Positions 54,026 to 63,491 of a stretch of 64,000 bases of DNA are shown in pieces (within the stretch, counting starts at the first letter, position 1; each line of letters opens with the position of its first letter). The DNA comes from Acetobacteraceae bacterium ESL0709 (lineage in GTDB: Bacteria > Pseudomonadota > Alphaproteobacteria > Acetobacterales > Acetobacteraceae): assembly GCA_029433415.1 (NCBI GenBank), contig JAQTIA010000003.1:124001-188000 (forward strand), read 5' to 3'. The position numbers and the translations under genes are program-made. The notes beneath the pieces were generated by a model, which did no database searches, had not been told where the DNA came from, and saw only the letters and a list, made by a program, of their open reading frames with translations.

Positions 54026-55801
54026 ATGGCCACAACATTAAAACCTGTAGACGTCGTTGTAATTGGTCTGGGATGGACTGGTTCAATTCTGGCCATGGAG
54101 CTTGCCCTCGCAGGGCAGAAGGTCGTGGCGCTGGAACGTGGTGCTTATCGTGATACGACGGACTTCGACTATCCCCAAGCGGCTGATGAGCTGAGATATG
54201 GTATCCGTGGAGATCTGTTTCAGCGTCTTTCAACGGATACGGTTTCAATCCGTCATGATATGGACAGTGTCGCGGTTCCTTATCGTCAGCTTAACGCGTT
54301 TCTTCTCCCGAACAATGTCGGTGGCGCGGGCGTTCACTGGAATGGAGAGCACTGGCGGCCGTCTCCTGAGGATCTGAACTTCCTGTCACATAATGTCGAG
54401 CGTTACGGCAAGAAGTTCCTGCCTGAAGATATGACAATTCAGGATTACCCTGTTTCGTACGACGAGCTGGAGCCATATCTGGACGAGTTTGAGCGTCTCT
54501 GTGGGACCGCTGGTACGGCCGGAAATATTAACGGCACTCTGCATGACGGGGGTAACCCGTATGAGGGTCGGCGCACGCGCGATTACCCGACTCCTGCTCT
54601 CCCACATACGGAAGGGGCGCTTCGTTTTGCCAAAGCGGCCAAAGAGCTCGGTTATTCACCGTTCCCGCAACCTTCAGCCAACTGTTCAGTGCCCTGGACC
54701 AATCAGTATGGTGTGCGTCTTGGTCCTTGCAATCTCTGTGGCTTCTGCGAGCGCTATGGCTGCTATCTGTACTCCAAGGGCTCTCCGCAGACGACGATTC
54801 TGCCTGCCCTGATGCAGAAACCCAATTTCGAGATGCGGACGCACAGCAACGTCACAAAGATCAATCTTTCGGCTGATGGCAAACGTGCGACGGGCGTGAC
54901 TTATGTCGATGCGTCCGGGAAAGAGTTTATCCAGCCGGCAGAGCTGGTCATCCTCTCTTCCTTCCAGATCAATAATGTGCGGATGATGCTGGTTTCCGGT
55001 ATCGGCAAGCCTTATGATCCGAAAACGGGTGAAGGCGTGATTGGCAAGAATTTTGCCTATCAGATGATGAGCGAGTTCGGCGTGTTCTATGACAAGGACG
55101 TAGCGATCAATCCGTTCATTGGTGCCGGTTCCGGTGGTCAGGCGATTATCGATGACTTTAATGCTGACCATTTTGATCATGGTCCGTATGGATTTGTCGG
55201 CGGTGCCTATATTCTGGGTGGCACGACAGGTGGTCGTCCGCTTCAGCAGCTTAATGTGCCGCCGGGTGTTCCAGCCTGGGGTGCGGAATGGAAAAAGGCT
55301 GCAAAGGATCATTATCTGCATACGACGCGTGTACAGACGCATGGCTCGGTTATGGCCTATCGTGGTGCCTATATTGATCTCGATCCGACTTATCGCAATG
55401 CGTTGGGTGTTCCGTTGGCGCGTATCACGTTCGATTGGCACGACAATGAGTACAAGATGACCAAGTTTGTGACGGAGAAAGCGCGGCAAATTGTCGAGAA
55501 AATGAATCCGAAGGCTTACTCGTTGACCATGCGCAAACCTGGCGATCATTTCAATACGCGCCAGTATCAGACGACTCATATCACTGGTGGCGTCATTACC
55601 GGTGCTGATCCTCGCACCAGCGCGGTCAATCGTTATGGACAGAGCTGGGATGTGCCGAATCTGTTTGTGTTCGGAGCGTCAGCTTTCCCGCAGAATCTTG
55701 GTTACAACCCGACAGGGTTGATCGGTGGGCTGACCTATATGGGTGCTCATGCGATCCGGGATCAGTATCTCAAGGCGCCAGGCCCGCTGGTTCAGGCCTG
55801 A
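54026..55801 (+). CDS. FAD-dependent GMC dehydrogenase, large subunit of gluconate-type dehydrogenase
   Basis: A 591-residue GMC oxidoreductase. The FAD loop is VVVIGLGWTGSILAMELA from residue 9. Cysteines 235, 238, 241 and 246 (CNLCGFCERYGC) fit the iron-sulfur ligand region described for FAD glucose and fructose dehydrogenase large subunits. The C-terminal NPTGLIGGLTYMGAHA block closes the flavin site. It oxidises a sugar acid (gluconate or 2-ketogluconate) or polyol at the periplasmic face and passes electrons to the cytochrome subunit and ubiquinone. The substrate cannot be decided here. It has no signal of its own. AAGGGG precedes the ATG at 54026. Confidence 0.91.
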   Translation: MATTLKPVDVVVIGLGWTGSILAMELALAGQKVVALERGAYRDTTDFDYPQAADELRYGIRGDLFQRLSTDTVSIRHDMDSVAVPYRQLNAFLLPNNVGGAGVHWNGEHWRPSPEDLNFLSHNVERYGKKFLPEDMTIQDYPVSYDELEPYLDEFERLCGTAGTAGNINGTLHDGGNPYEGRRTRDYPTPALPHTEGALRFAKAAKELGYSPFPQPSANCSVPWTNQYGVRLGPCNLCGFCERYGCYLYSKGSPQTTILPALMQKPNFEMRTHSNVTKINLSADGKRATGVTYVDASGKEFIQPAELVILSSFQINNVRMMLVSGIGKPYDPKTGEGVIGKNFAYQMMSEFGVFYDKDVAINPFIGAGSGGQAIIDDFNADHFDHGPYGFVGGAYILGGTTGGRPLQQLNVPPGVPAWGAEWKKAAKDHYLHTTRVQTHGSVMAYRGAYIDLDPTYRNALGVPLARITFDWHDNEYKMTKFVTEKARQIVEKMNPKAYSLTMRKPGDHFNTRQYQTTHITGGVITGADPRTSAVNRYGQSWDVPNLFVFGASAFPQNLGYNPTGLIGGLTYMGAHAIRDQYLKAPGPLVQA

Positions 55802-55815
55802 GGAGAAGATGTGTC

Positions 55816-57132
55816 ATGAAAACGACATTTAAAAAATCATCGGCACTTCTAAGCGGTTTGGCACTGCTCTGCGGTATGGGGGTAGCCTATGCCCAGGCGC
55901 CGGTTGCCGCTGATCAGAAAGCTGTTGAGCAGGGCGCCTATGTCGCCGTGTTGAGCGATTGTGTGGCCTGTCATACAGCCAAAGGCGGACAACCCTACGC
56001 TGGTGGCTTGCCGCTGGAAACGCCGATCGGGACGTTGTACACCACCAACATCACCCCTGATTCCGAGACAGGTATCGGCAAATATAGTTACGAGGATTTC
56101 GAGCGAGCTGTGCGGCGCGGTATCCGCAAAGATGGCAAGACAATGTACCCCGCCATGCCTTATCCAGATTTCTCGCGCCTCAGTGATGATGATATGCACG
56201 CACTTTACGCATTCTTCATGTCCGGCGTGAAGCCGGTGCATGATGTGAACAAGGCAAACGAGATTCCTTGGCCGAAATCAATGCGTTGGCCGCTGGCATG
56301 GTGGCGGTGGATTTTTGCACCTAACGTGCACTCAGGTCCTGTGCCGACAAGCGGCGATGCTGTGGCTGACCGTGGGGCTTATCTTGTTGAAGGTCCAGGC
56401 CATTGCGGCACGTGCCATACGCCGCGTGCTGCGACATTGCAGCAGAAGGCTCTTTCCTCGCGTGACGGTTCGGACTTCCTGGCGGGCAGCCAGGTTGATA
56501 ATTACACGGCCAGCAATCTGCGTGGAGATATCCTGACCGGGCTTGGAAGCTGGGAGGAAGAGGATATTGTCAGTTTCCTGAAGACGGGACGTAACCAGCA
56601 TAGTGCAGCCTTTGGCGGCATGGCGGATGTTGTGTTCCATAGCACACAGCATATGAGCGATGCTGACCTTCAGGCTATTGCTCACTTCCTGAAGACGCTG
56701 CCTGCTTCCAAGAAGGAGCAGCCTTTTGCGGCTGATCCAGCTGTAGGGAAGGAGTTGTCTGAAGGTCATGTCACCCGTGTTGGCGCGCGGACTTATATTG
56801 ATAACTGCGCGGCTTGCCATCTGACTTCTGGTAAGGGTTACAACGATACGTTCCCGGCACTGGCTAATAATCCGGTCGTGAACGCAGCGGATCCTTCCTC
56901 CCTGATTCATATCGTACTGGTTGGTGATACCATTCCCAGCACGGCTGTTGAGCCGACGCATTTCTCAATGCCGTCATTTGCTCACAGATTGTCCGATCAG
57001 GAAGTTGCGGATGTGGTGACGTTTATCCGTACAAGCTGGGGTAATAAGGGAGCCGCGGTCAGCGCAGACGAGGTTGCAAAACTTCGGGCGAAGATCACAA
57101 TCCCTCCGTATAAGCCCTCTCCGATTAAATAA
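55816..57132 (+). CDS. Triheme cytochrome c subunit of the gluconate-type dehydrogenase
   Basis: A 438-residue membrane-bound cytochrome c. A Sec signal (residues 1-27, ending AYAQA) precedes three heme-binding motifs: CVACH at 49-53, CGTCH at 197-201 and CAACH at 331-335. This three-domain layout is that of the cytochrome subunits of acetic acid bacterial alcohol, gluconate and 2-ketogluconate dehydrogenases, which reduce ubiquinone in the cytoplasmic membrane. GAGGAG precedes the ATG. It follows the large subunit gene by 14 bases. Confidence 0.93.
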   Translation: MKTTFKKSSALLSGLALLCGMGVAYAQAPVAADQKAVEQGAYVAVLSDCVACHTAKGGQPYAGGLPLETPIGTLYTTNITPDSETGIGKYSYEDFERAVRRGIRKDGKTMYPAMPYPDFSRLSDDDMHALYAFFMSGVKPVHDVNKANEIPWPKSMRWPLAWWRWIFAPNVHSGPVPTSGDAVADRGAYLVEGPGHCGTCHTPRAATLQQKALSSRDGSDFLAGSQVDNYTASNLRGDILTGLGSWEEEDIVSFLKTGRNQHSAAFGGMADVVFHSTQHMSDADLQAIAHFLKTLPASKKEQPFAADPAVGKELSEGHVTRVGARTYIDNCAACHLTSGKGYNDTFPALANNPVVNAADPSSLIHIVLVGDTIPSTAVEPTHFSMPSFAHRLSDQEVADVVTFIRTSWGNKGAAVSADEVAKLRAKITIPPYKPSPIK

Positions 57133-57148
57133 GCGGAGTGCAGACGGT

Positions 57149-57183
57149 GAGGGGGAGGAGGTGTAAAGCGCTTCCTCCCCCTC
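57149..57183 (+). terminator. Hairpin between the cytochrome gene and the GlcG-like gene
   Basis: A GC-rich 11-bp stem, GAGGGGGAGGA (57149-57159) with TCCTCCCCCTC (57173-57183). It is followed by TTCACTTTA rather than a strong T run, so it probably lets some transcription through or stabilises the upstream mRNA. Confidence 0.6.
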
Positions 57184-57206
57184 TTCACTTTACAGGAGTT
57201 AAGAAA

Positions 57207-57737
57207 ATGATGACCAGGAAAGCAGAAAAATCAGCTCGAGGAACTGTTCGTAATGGATTGCTGGCAGCTACGTGCGCTCTGGGACTGGCGAGTCTTGCAC
57301 AATTCTCGTCCGCTTATGCTGAAGCGCCGCAGCTGCCTACGCGTCCGGTTCTGACGCTGGATGTGGCGCAGCGTATTGCCAATGCAGCTCTCAAACAGGC
57401 AGAAGCGCAACATACGCCCGGGGTCATTGCGGTTGTGGATGATGCTGGTGAAGTGATTGTGCAGATTCGTATGGATCATCCTTTCATGCGCTCCAGCGCG
57501 ACGCTTGCGCCGGCCAAGGCACGTTCAGCCGTTATGTTCCGTCGCCCGACAGGCGTCATGGAATCAGCGATTGCTGGCGGTCGTCCAGCCTTGTTGAGCG
57601 CTCAGGGTTTTGTCATGATGAAAGGAGGAGAGCCCATTTTCGTCAATGGTGAACTGGTTGGTGGAATTGGCGTTTCTGTGGATACTCCTGATCATGACGA
57701 GCAGATCGCTCAGGCGGGTCTGGCAGTCGTAAAATAG
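57207..57737 (+). CDS. Secreted GlcG/HbpS-family (heme-degrading-fold) protein
   Basis: A 176-residue protein with a Sec signal (hydrophobic residues about 18-36, cleavage after AYA) and a GlcG/HbpS fold: LTLDVAQRIANAALKQA, VAVVDDAGEVIVQIRMD-like and GGRPALLSAQGFVMMKGG, ending GGIGVSVDTPDHDEQIA. The family binds heme or redox cofactors in some cases, but for most members function is unknown. AGGAG lies eight bases before the ATG at 57207. It is the fourth gene of the dehydrogenase operon, behind a partial hairpin, so a role in cytochrome or heme handling is a reasonable guess. Confidence 0.83.
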   Translation: MMTRKAEKSARGTVRNGLLAATCALGLASLAQFSSAYAEAPQLPTRPVLTLDVAQRIANAALKQAEAQHTPGVIAVVDDAGEVIVQIRMDHPFMRSSATLAPAKARSAVMFRRPTGVMESAIAGGRPALLSAQGFVMMKGGEPIFVNGELVGGIGVSVDTPDHDEQIAQAGLAVVK

Positions 57738-57750
57738 TTTTTTCTGATAG

Positions 57751-57790
57751 CGGGGGTTGGATTTGTCAGTGGTGCAAATCCGCCCCTTCC
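57751..57790 (+). terminator. Terminator after the GlcG-like gene
   Basis: GGATTT (57759-57764) pairs with AAATCC (57776-57781), extended after a small bulge by GGGG/CCCC, then TTCCTTTTGTT. It closes the dehydrogenase operon and may also serve the convergent xth gene. Confidence 0.65.
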
Positions 57791-57817
57791 TTTTGTTAAA
57801 GAGACTGTTGTCTGCTC

Positions 57818-58612
57818 CTAGAGAGTCAGTTCTGCCAGAACAGGTACGTGGTCCGAAGGAGGTTGCCAGTCGCGTGCTCTGGCCAGGATAGTGATCTCTT
57901 TGAGGTCGGGACGCAAATCGGGCGTGATCCAGATATGGTCCAATCGGCGCCCCCTGTTTGACTTTTTCCAGTCATGGTTTCGATAGGACCACCACGTATA
58001 AAGTTTCTGGGGTTCAGGATAAAGAACGCGCATGGCGTCTACGAAACCCTGTTTTTCCCATTCATTATGACGCGTTGTTTCTGCGGGCGTGTGACAGACG
58101 ACCTTGAGAAGCTGCTTGTGACTCCACACATCATGCTCCAGAGGAGCAGTATTCAGATCGCCGACAAGAATGCTGCGTTGAGGCGTGTTCTTTCTGAACC
58201 AGTCTCGTGCTTCCTCAATGAATCTCAGTTTATGTGCAAATTTGGGGTTGGTTTCAGCATCAGGGATATCTCCTCCAGCCGGAACATAAAAATTATGAAT
58301 GGTAATTGGGCCAGACGGTGCCTGAAGCATGGCGGCCACATGACGACAATCATTCTGACCACACCATTGGGGTGTGTCAGTGACAGGCACTAAGGGATAG
58401 CGTGAAAGAATGGCAACACCATTATAGGATTTCATTCCCCTGAAATGATAATGTTCGTAACCAAGCAGCTTGATCTCTTCGGAGGGGAAGAGGTCGTCAG
58501 GGACTTTTGTTTCCTGAAGACAGATCACGTCCGGAGCTGTCTCTTCGGTAAGTTGCCTGAGCAGAGGCAGACGCAACCTCAGTGAATTAATGTTCCATGT
58601 CACAAATTTCAT
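57818..58612 (-). CDS. xth: Exodeoxyribonuclease III
   Basis: A 264-residue EEP-fold AP endonuclease/3' exonuclease for base excision repair. Motifs are TWNINSLRLR (Asn7), CLQETKVPD (catalytic Glu), NFYVPAGGD (Tyr), VGDLNTAP (Asp/Asn) and the C-terminal PPSDHVPVL (Asp-His). The WWSYRNHDWKKSNRGRRLDHIW stretch is split between the substrate loop and the LDH motif. AGGTGGGTT precedes the start. It is followed on the minus strand by the dehydrogenase operon end, and alkB lies 71 bases upstream on the same strand. Confidence 0.94.
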   Translation of the reverse strand: MKFVTWNINSLRLRLPLLRQLTEETAPDVICLQETKVPDDLFPSEEIKLLGYEHYHFRGMKSYNGVAILSRYPLVPVTDTPQWCGQNDCRHVAAMLQAPSGPITIHNFYVPAGGDIPDAETNPKFAHKLRFIEEARDWFRKNTPQRSILVGDLNTAPLEHDVWSHKQLLKVVCHTPAETTRHNEWEKQGFVDAMRVLYPEPQKLYTWWSYRNHDWKKSNRGRRLDHIWITPDLRPDLKEITILARARDWQPPSDHVPVLAELTL

Positions 58613-58683
58613 AACCCACCTACCGGGAAAAACGCAATGGCTCCTTGTAGCAGATTTATGAAAAGGGGACAGGAAAGGAAATC

Positions 58684-59325
58684 CTACCCGGACTTTCTGA
58701 AGGTCAGATTATAGCGGATAGATCCTGTAAGGGGATGTATCTCTTCCTCAAGTGGAGCTATTCCATGAAAGGCCAAACGCGAGTGTCCTCCCCAGACGAC
58801 GACGTCGCCGTGAAAGAGTTTATGGCGTTTTATGTGTTCATGGCGCTGAAGACCTCCCCAGAGAAAATAGGCGGCTAGACCGAGCGAAACAGAGACAATA
58901 GGAGCGGTTTGATCACGTTCATCCTTATCTTGGTGCAGCGTAAGGCGCGCACCGGGGACGTAACGGTTGACCAGACAGGAATCAGGTTTGAAATCGTGAT
59001 AACCGGCTGATCTGGCTGCATTTTGTGCCAGTGCCAGAAACTCAGGCGGTAGAGGCGGCCATGATTTTCCTGTTTTGGGGTCGGTATGCGTATAGTGATA
59101 GCCCTTTTGGTCTGATACCCAGCCGAGTGTTCCGCTGCTGAGCATGGCAACAGACATGATTTTGCCACCGGGTGTGATCATATGGCGAAAAGGGGAGAAG
59201 GTCGCTAAATGGTCGATTTGTACAAGAAGTTTTTCAGCGTCATTTAGCGCAAAGCCACCCAGTAATATGGCGCCGGGAGAGAGAATAATATGACGTCTCT
59301 CTTCGAGAAACAGATCGGGCATCAT
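58684..59325 (-). CDS. alkB: Alpha-ketoglutarate-dependent DNA dealkylase AlkB
   Basis: A 213-residue AlkB, which repairs 1-methyladenine and 3-methylcytosine by oxidative demethylation. Iron ligands are His and Asp in LTLHQDKDE near residue 130 and His in LAFHGIAPL near 187; RYNLTFR near 204 binds 2-oxoglutarate. The core VSVSLGLAAYFLWGGLQR also matches E. coli AlkB closely. It precedes xth on the same strand, so the two repair genes may share a transcript. Confidence 0.94.
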   Translation of the reverse strand: MMPDLFLEERRHIILSPGAILLGGFALNDAEKLLVQIDHLATFSPFRHMITPGGKIMSVAMLSSGTLGWVSDQKGYHYTHTDPKTGKSWPPLPPEFLALAQNAARSAGYHDFKPDSCLVNRYVPGARLTLHQDKDERDQTAPIVSVSLGLAAYFLWGGLQRHEHIKRHKLFHGDVVVWGGHSRLAFHGIAPLEEEIHPLTGSIRYNLTFRKSG

Positions 59326-59437
59326 GAAGACTCGTTCCTTCCTGGCTGTTGGGAACCATTTGTAAAACGTTCTTTTTCAGTATTGGCCGTTTTTGTTAGT
59401 ATAAGAATGTTACTGCAAGCCTGATAACGGAAAGATT

Positions 59438-60481
59438 TTGCTCGTGTATCCTCCATTCCTGACGTTTGACACCCATATTGATATCCCTTGGCCGGAAAAA
59501 ACACCTGAGGGCTTGCCTGTCTGGGAAAGGACGGATGAGACCGAGCGCACCAGTCTATGGGATGCCAATACAAAAAGGCGTTTTACCATTCCCAAGGCAC
59601 GGATGGGAGGGCTGACGTCTGTTTGTCTGACAGCTTATAGCCCGCAAGGGCCGTTGACTGATGAAGGGCATCAGGCAGCCTGGAAAAGGGTCAATGCCAT
59701 GTTACAGGCAATCTGTTCCATCCCGCAGGAGGCTCCTGAAGGAGAGAGTGTCAGTCTCTGTATCAAGGCGGACGACATTATTCAGACAGTTTCTGATGGG
59801 GGTATTTCCATTACGCCCGTAATAGAAAATGGCTATCCCCTCGGAGAGGATCCTGCTCGTGTGGCGTTTCTCGCCCAGAGCTATGGAGTGCGGTACATCA
59901 CTCTTACGCATAATGGGCATAATCTTCTGGCCGATTCGGCGGTTGTAAAGGGAGGAGAGATTACAAAACATGGCGGTCTCTCTTCTCTGGGCAGAGAAGT
60001 GATTGGGGAAATGAACAGAAATGGTGTTCTCGTTGATATTTCCCATGGTGCCGTTGAGACCATGATGCAGGCCGTAACATGTTCTGCGGTGCCAGTTTTT
60101 GCAAGTCATTCCTGTGTCAGGGCGCTGTGTGATCATCCGCGTAATCTGACTGACCGGCAGCTTGAGGTCCTGGCTGATGCAGGAGGGGTCGTACAGATTA
60201 CGGCCATGAGTCCTTTTCTTAAAAGAGGAGGCGGAGGCACGTTGGAAGATCTCATGGCTCATATTCGCTATGCAGTAGAGCTTGTCGGTGTTGAACATGT
60301 CGGGATTTCGTCCGATTTTGACGGTGGGGGTGGCATTAAGGGCTGGGTTGATGCCAGCGAAACGGCTCATGTCACGCAAGCTTTGGAAAAAGCGGGGTTT
60401 GATAAAAGTGAGCAGCAGGCCTTGTGGGGGGGAAATATGCTCCGTCTTCTTGCTCAGGCAGAGCTTTATAAGACCCGATGA
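59438..60481 (+). CDS. Membrane dipeptidase, peptidase family M19
   Basis: A 347-residue M19 renal-dipeptidase-like metallopeptidase. Zinc ligands: His-x-Asp in FDTHIDIPW near residue 12, Glu in PVIENGYPLG near 128, His in VDISHGA near 200, His in FASHSCVRAL near 222, and the catalytic-site Asp in GISSDFDGGGG near 290. It hydrolyses dipeptides, probably including D-amino-acid ones. There is no signal peptide, so it is probably cytoplasmic. The start is a TTG at 59438 six bases after GGAAAG; a GTG two codons later is equally possible. Confidence 0.88.
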   Translation: MLVYPPFLTFDTHIDIPWPEKTPEGLPVWERTDETERTSLWDANTKRRFTIPKARMGGLTSVCLTAYSPQGPLTDEGHQAAWKRVNAMLQAICSIPQEAPEGESVSLCIKADDIIQTVSDGGISITPVIENGYPLGEDPARVAFLAQSYGVRYITLTHNGHNLLADSAVVKGGEITKHGGLSSLGREVIGEMNRNGVLVDISHGAVETMMQAVTCSAVPVFASHSCVRALCDHPRNLTDRQLEVLADAGGVVQITAMSPFLKRGGGGTLEDLMAHIRYAVELVGVEHVGISSDFDGGGGIKGWVDASETAHVTQALEKAGFDKSEQQALWGGNMLRLLAQAELYKTR

Positions 60482-60552
60482 AGTTTTGATTCGGACTCCT
60501 TGTTTGTGCGTCAAGGCCTGAAAGTGGCGTTATGAGAAAATATATAAAGAAA

Positions 60553-60776
60553 TTGTCCACTATTTTTGGAGGAAACGGGGTTGACAGGGAGAGACCAGTT
60601 TTAAACTGCATTCAAAATGTGATTCGCTGAAAGTTTGCCTAAAGGGTCTTTATTTTTCAATGAGTTACAGTCGATGTCTAAAAAATGGGCAATCTAAGGG
60701 GAATAGAGGTAAACCCTTGTCTGCGGGCGTTTGCCCCAGAACTATCCACAGCCTTCTCCACAAGAATAGTGGATGA
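60553..60776. promoter_or_regulatory. Cluster of DnaA-box-like sites upstream of uvrC
   Basis: The 308-base gap between the dipeptidase and uvrC holds four near-matches to TTATCCACA: TTGTCCACT (60553), CTATCCACA (60742), TTCTCCACA (60754) and, reversed, TCATCCACT (60768-60776), the middle two each one base off. An AT-rich stretch with ATATATAAA lies at 60540-60551. No gene is seen in the gap. It could be a DnaA-regulated uvrC promoter or a chance group. Confidence 0.35.
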
Positions 60777-60789
60777 GTGAAAGGTATGA

Positions 60790-62685
60790 ATGTCGTCAGT
60801 TTCTAACTCCATAATAAATCAGTCTTCTGTCAGGGAATGTGGTGTTGACGCTATCCGTCATGCCTTGAAAACGATTCCGGATAATCCGGGCGTGTACAGA
60901 ATGTTGGGAGAAAAAGGTGATGTCCTGTACGTCGGAAAGGCACTTAACCTTAAAAAGAGAGTGACGTCCTACACGCATTTGAACCGCCTTCCTGAACGCC
61001 TGAAACTGATGGTTTCATTGACAGCGTCGATGGAAATCGTCGTTACCAGTACAGAAGCCGAGGCTCTCCTTCTTGAAGCCAATTACATCAAGAAGATGAA
61101 GCCGCGATTTAATATCCTCCTGCGTGACGATAAGAGTTTTCCTTGGCTTATGCTGACGATGAATCAGGAATTTCCTCGGCTCCTGAAACAGAGGGGGAAA
61201 CCTATACCGGGGGCGGTTTATTGGGGGCCATTTGCTTCGGCATGGGCTGTGGATCAGACGTTGCAGCTTTTGCAACGTGCCTTTCTGCTCAGAACATGCT
61301 CGGATAATGTCTTTGCATCCCGTACAAGACCGTGCTTGCTTTATCAGATCAAGCGTTGTTCCGCTCCTTGTGTCGATCGGATAAGTGCGCAGGATTATGC
61401 TCATCTTGTCTCTCAAGCGCGGGAGTTCCTGGCGGGAGGGGGGCAGGCCCTTCAGCAGAAATTGACGCAGGAGATGGAGCAAGCTGCTGAAGATATGGCC
61501 TTTGAACGTGCGGCCCTGATCCGGGATCGTATCAGGGGGTTCGCCTCTATTCGTGCGTCCAGTGCAGTGAATCCCACTGGGATAAATGAAGCCGATGTCA
61601 TCGCCTTATGGCAGGAAGCTGGTGAGAGCTGCGTCCAGGTTTTCTTCATTCGGGGAGGACGTAATAACGGGAACAGGGCGTTCTACCCGTCACATGATAA
61701 TAGCGCCAGCGCGGAAGATATTCTCTCGGCATTTATGATGCAGTTTTATGAAAACAAGATCCCGCCATCGCTGATTTTGACAAATATTGAATTGCCCGAC
61801 AGGGAACTCCTGGAAGATGCACTGAAATTGCGGCGGGATGGCAAGGTCACAGTGGCGGTGCCGCAAAAAGGCGAGAAAAAGGAAGTCCTAGCGCATGCTG
61901 TTCTCAATGCGCGTGAGGCTCTTGAGCGTAAGCTGGCAGAGAGCGTAGGGCAAGCCAGGTTGTTGTCGCAGGTGGCAGAACTGTTTGGTCTTGAGGCTCC
62001 GCCAGATCGAATCGAGGTTTACGACAATTCCCATATTATGGGACAGGCTCCCTATGGCGTTATGATCGTCGGGGGAAAAGAAGGATTTGAGCGCCGATCA
62101 TACCGGAAATATGCCATTAAAGGCCCTGTCACACCGGGGGATGATTTCGGCATGATGCGCGAGGTAATGACGCGCCGTTTTTCGCGCATGGCCAGGGGTG
62201 AAGGGAAAGAAGATGACAGTGCCCTTCAGAAACCGGATCTTTTGCTGATTGATGGAGGTAAGGGTCAGGTAAGTGCAGTTCGTGAAATCCTTGAATCATT
62301 GGGCATTACGGATATTCCGCTTGTGGGGATTGCCAAGGGAGTCGATCGCAATGCCGGGCGTGAATGGTTTTTTATAGACGGAAGGGAGCCTTTTCAGCTT
62401 CCTGAACGTGATCCTGTCCTTTATTACTTGCAACGTCTGCGCGATGAAGCACATAGATTTGCCATTACAACCCACAGGACTGGGCGCTCCAAATTACTGA
62501 CTCATTCACGTCTTGACGACGTACCAGGTATTGGAGCGGTGCGAAAGAAGGCGCTCTTGGCCCGTTTTGGCTCTGTAAAAGGAGTTGGGCAGGCCAGTAT
62601 TGAGGAGTTGATGATGGTACCGGGGATTAACAAGGATACAGCCAATGGCATTTATGGGTATTTTCACCCGGAATATGGTCGATAG
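60790..62685 (+). CDS. uvrC: Excinuclease ABC subunit C
   Basis: A 631-residue UvrC, which makes both cuts in nucleotide excision repair. The N-terminal GIY-YIG domain starts NPGVYRM...VLYVGKA with Tyr and Arg catalytic residues; the cysteine-rich [14 protein letters not shown] follows; a UvrB-interacting UVR region lies near 215-250; the RNase H-like domain has YDNSHIMG and LLIDGGKGQ; and the tail has helix-hairpin-helix motifs ([16 protein letters not shown]). AAAGG precedes the ATG at 60790. pgsA follows on the same strand. Confidence 0.96.
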   Translation: MSSVSNSIINQSSVRECGVDAIRHALKTIPDNPGVYRMLGEKGDVLYVGKALNLKKRVTSYTHLNRLPERLKLMVSLTASMEIVVTSTEAEALLLEANYIKKMKPRFNILLRDDKSFPWLMLTMNQEFPRLLKQRGKPIPGAVYWGPFASAWAVDQTLQLLQRAFLLRTCSDNVFASRTRPCLLYQIKRCSAPCVDRISAQDYAHLVSQAREFLAGGGQALQQKLTQEMEQAAEDMAFERAALIRDRIRGFASIRASSAVNPTGINEADVIALWQEAGESCVQVFFIRGGRNNGNRAFYPSHDNSASAEDILSAFMMQFYENKIPPSLILTNIELPDRELLEDALKLRRDGKVTVAVPQKGEKKEVLAHAVLNAREALERKLAESVGQARLLSQVAELFGLEAPPDRIEVYDNSHIMGQAPYGVMIVGGKEGFERRSYRKYAIKGPVTPGDDFGMMREVMTRRFSRMARGEGKEDDSALQKPDLLLIDGGKGQVSAVREILESLGITDIPLVGIAKGVDRNAGREWFFIDGREPFQLPERDPVLYYLQRLRDEAHRFAITTHRTGRSKLLTHSRLDDVPGIGAVRKKALLARFGSVKGVGQASIEELMMVPGINKDTANGIYGYFHPEYGR

Positions 62686-62786
62686 TGGGGTGTGAAAAAG
62701 AATATCTGTGCTAAAACGGGCAGCGCGGCCCTATGAGAGAGTGCGCCAGCTTTTATGTCTCCGGCATGTTTTGAGGTCCTGTCAGG

Positions 62787-63362
62787 ATGTTTTTTAACCT
62801 CCCTAATATACTAACGCTTTTTCGGATTTTCTGTATTCCGCTTCTGGTTATCCTGCTGGCGTTGCAGACCGGGGTGTCCAGTATTATTGCTCTGGTGGTC
62901 TATATTCTGGCGTGTGTTACGGACTATCTTGATGGAGCCATAGCCAGAAGAACAAACCAGTTTTCAGAATTGGGACGCATGATGGATCCTATTGCTGATA
63001 AACTTTTGGTGGGTGCCCTTTTGCTGGTACTTGCCGGACTGGGCTCTCTGAAATATCTCTCACTTTATGCAGCGGTTATTATTCTGTTGCGGGAAATTGC
63101 TGTGAGCGGGTTGCGTGAGTTTATGGCGACTTATCAGGACAAGATTCCGTCAACGCGTTTGGCCAAGTGGAAGACAGGTTTGCAAATGGTTGCCCTCGGT
63201 TTTTTCGTTCTCGGCGACGGCGGTGCTGCTGAAATGGGTATGGGCAAGATTCCGGTCTTTATGATTGGTGCCGTTCTCCTGTGGCTTTCAGTGATACCGA
63301 CTGTTTTAACAGGATGGGGGTACTTGAAAGCAGGCATAAGGCGGATGCGCGTCATTTCGTAA
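62787..63362 (+). CDS. pgsA: CDP-diacylglycerol-glycerol-3-phosphate 3-phosphatidyltransferase
   Basis: A 191-residue CDP-alcohol phosphotransferase with about five membrane helices. The signature DxxDGxxARxxxxxxxxGxxxDxxxD is complete (from DYLDGAIARR near residue 48 to MMDPIADK). It makes phosphatidylglycerophosphate, the precursor of phosphatidylglycerol and, through cls, of cardiolipin. The uvrC-pgsA order is common in Proteobacteria. The gene follows uvrC by 101 bases. Confidence 0.94.
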   Translation: MFFNLPNILTLFRIFCIPLLVILLALQTGVSSIIALVVYILACVTDYLDGAIARRTNQFSELGRMMDPIADKLLVGALLLVLAGLGSLKYLSLYAAVIILLREIAVSGLREFMATYQDKIPSTRLAKWKTGLQMVALGFFVLGDGGAAEMGMGKIPVFMIGAVLLWLSVIPTVLTGWGYLKAGIRRMRVIS

Positions 63363-63491
63363 CTTGAGTAACAGAGAATTTTTATTTTTGAATAAAATAT
63401 CAGCTTCTGTGGCTATACATATGATAATAATTCGTTATGTTACGTCAGGATGCGGGGCGGTTTAAGGGCGACTTCGGCGAAAGGGGCAAGA

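Noticed and set aside
54686-55579. A 297-codon minus-strand frame opposite the GMC dehydrogenase
   Set aside because: It lies wholly inside a certain gene, and the product is basic and without domains.
60482-60789. The uvrC upstream gap as the chromosome origin
   Set aside because: The DnaA-like sites are imperfect and no origin-associated gene is near; it was kept only as a low-confidence regulatory cluster.
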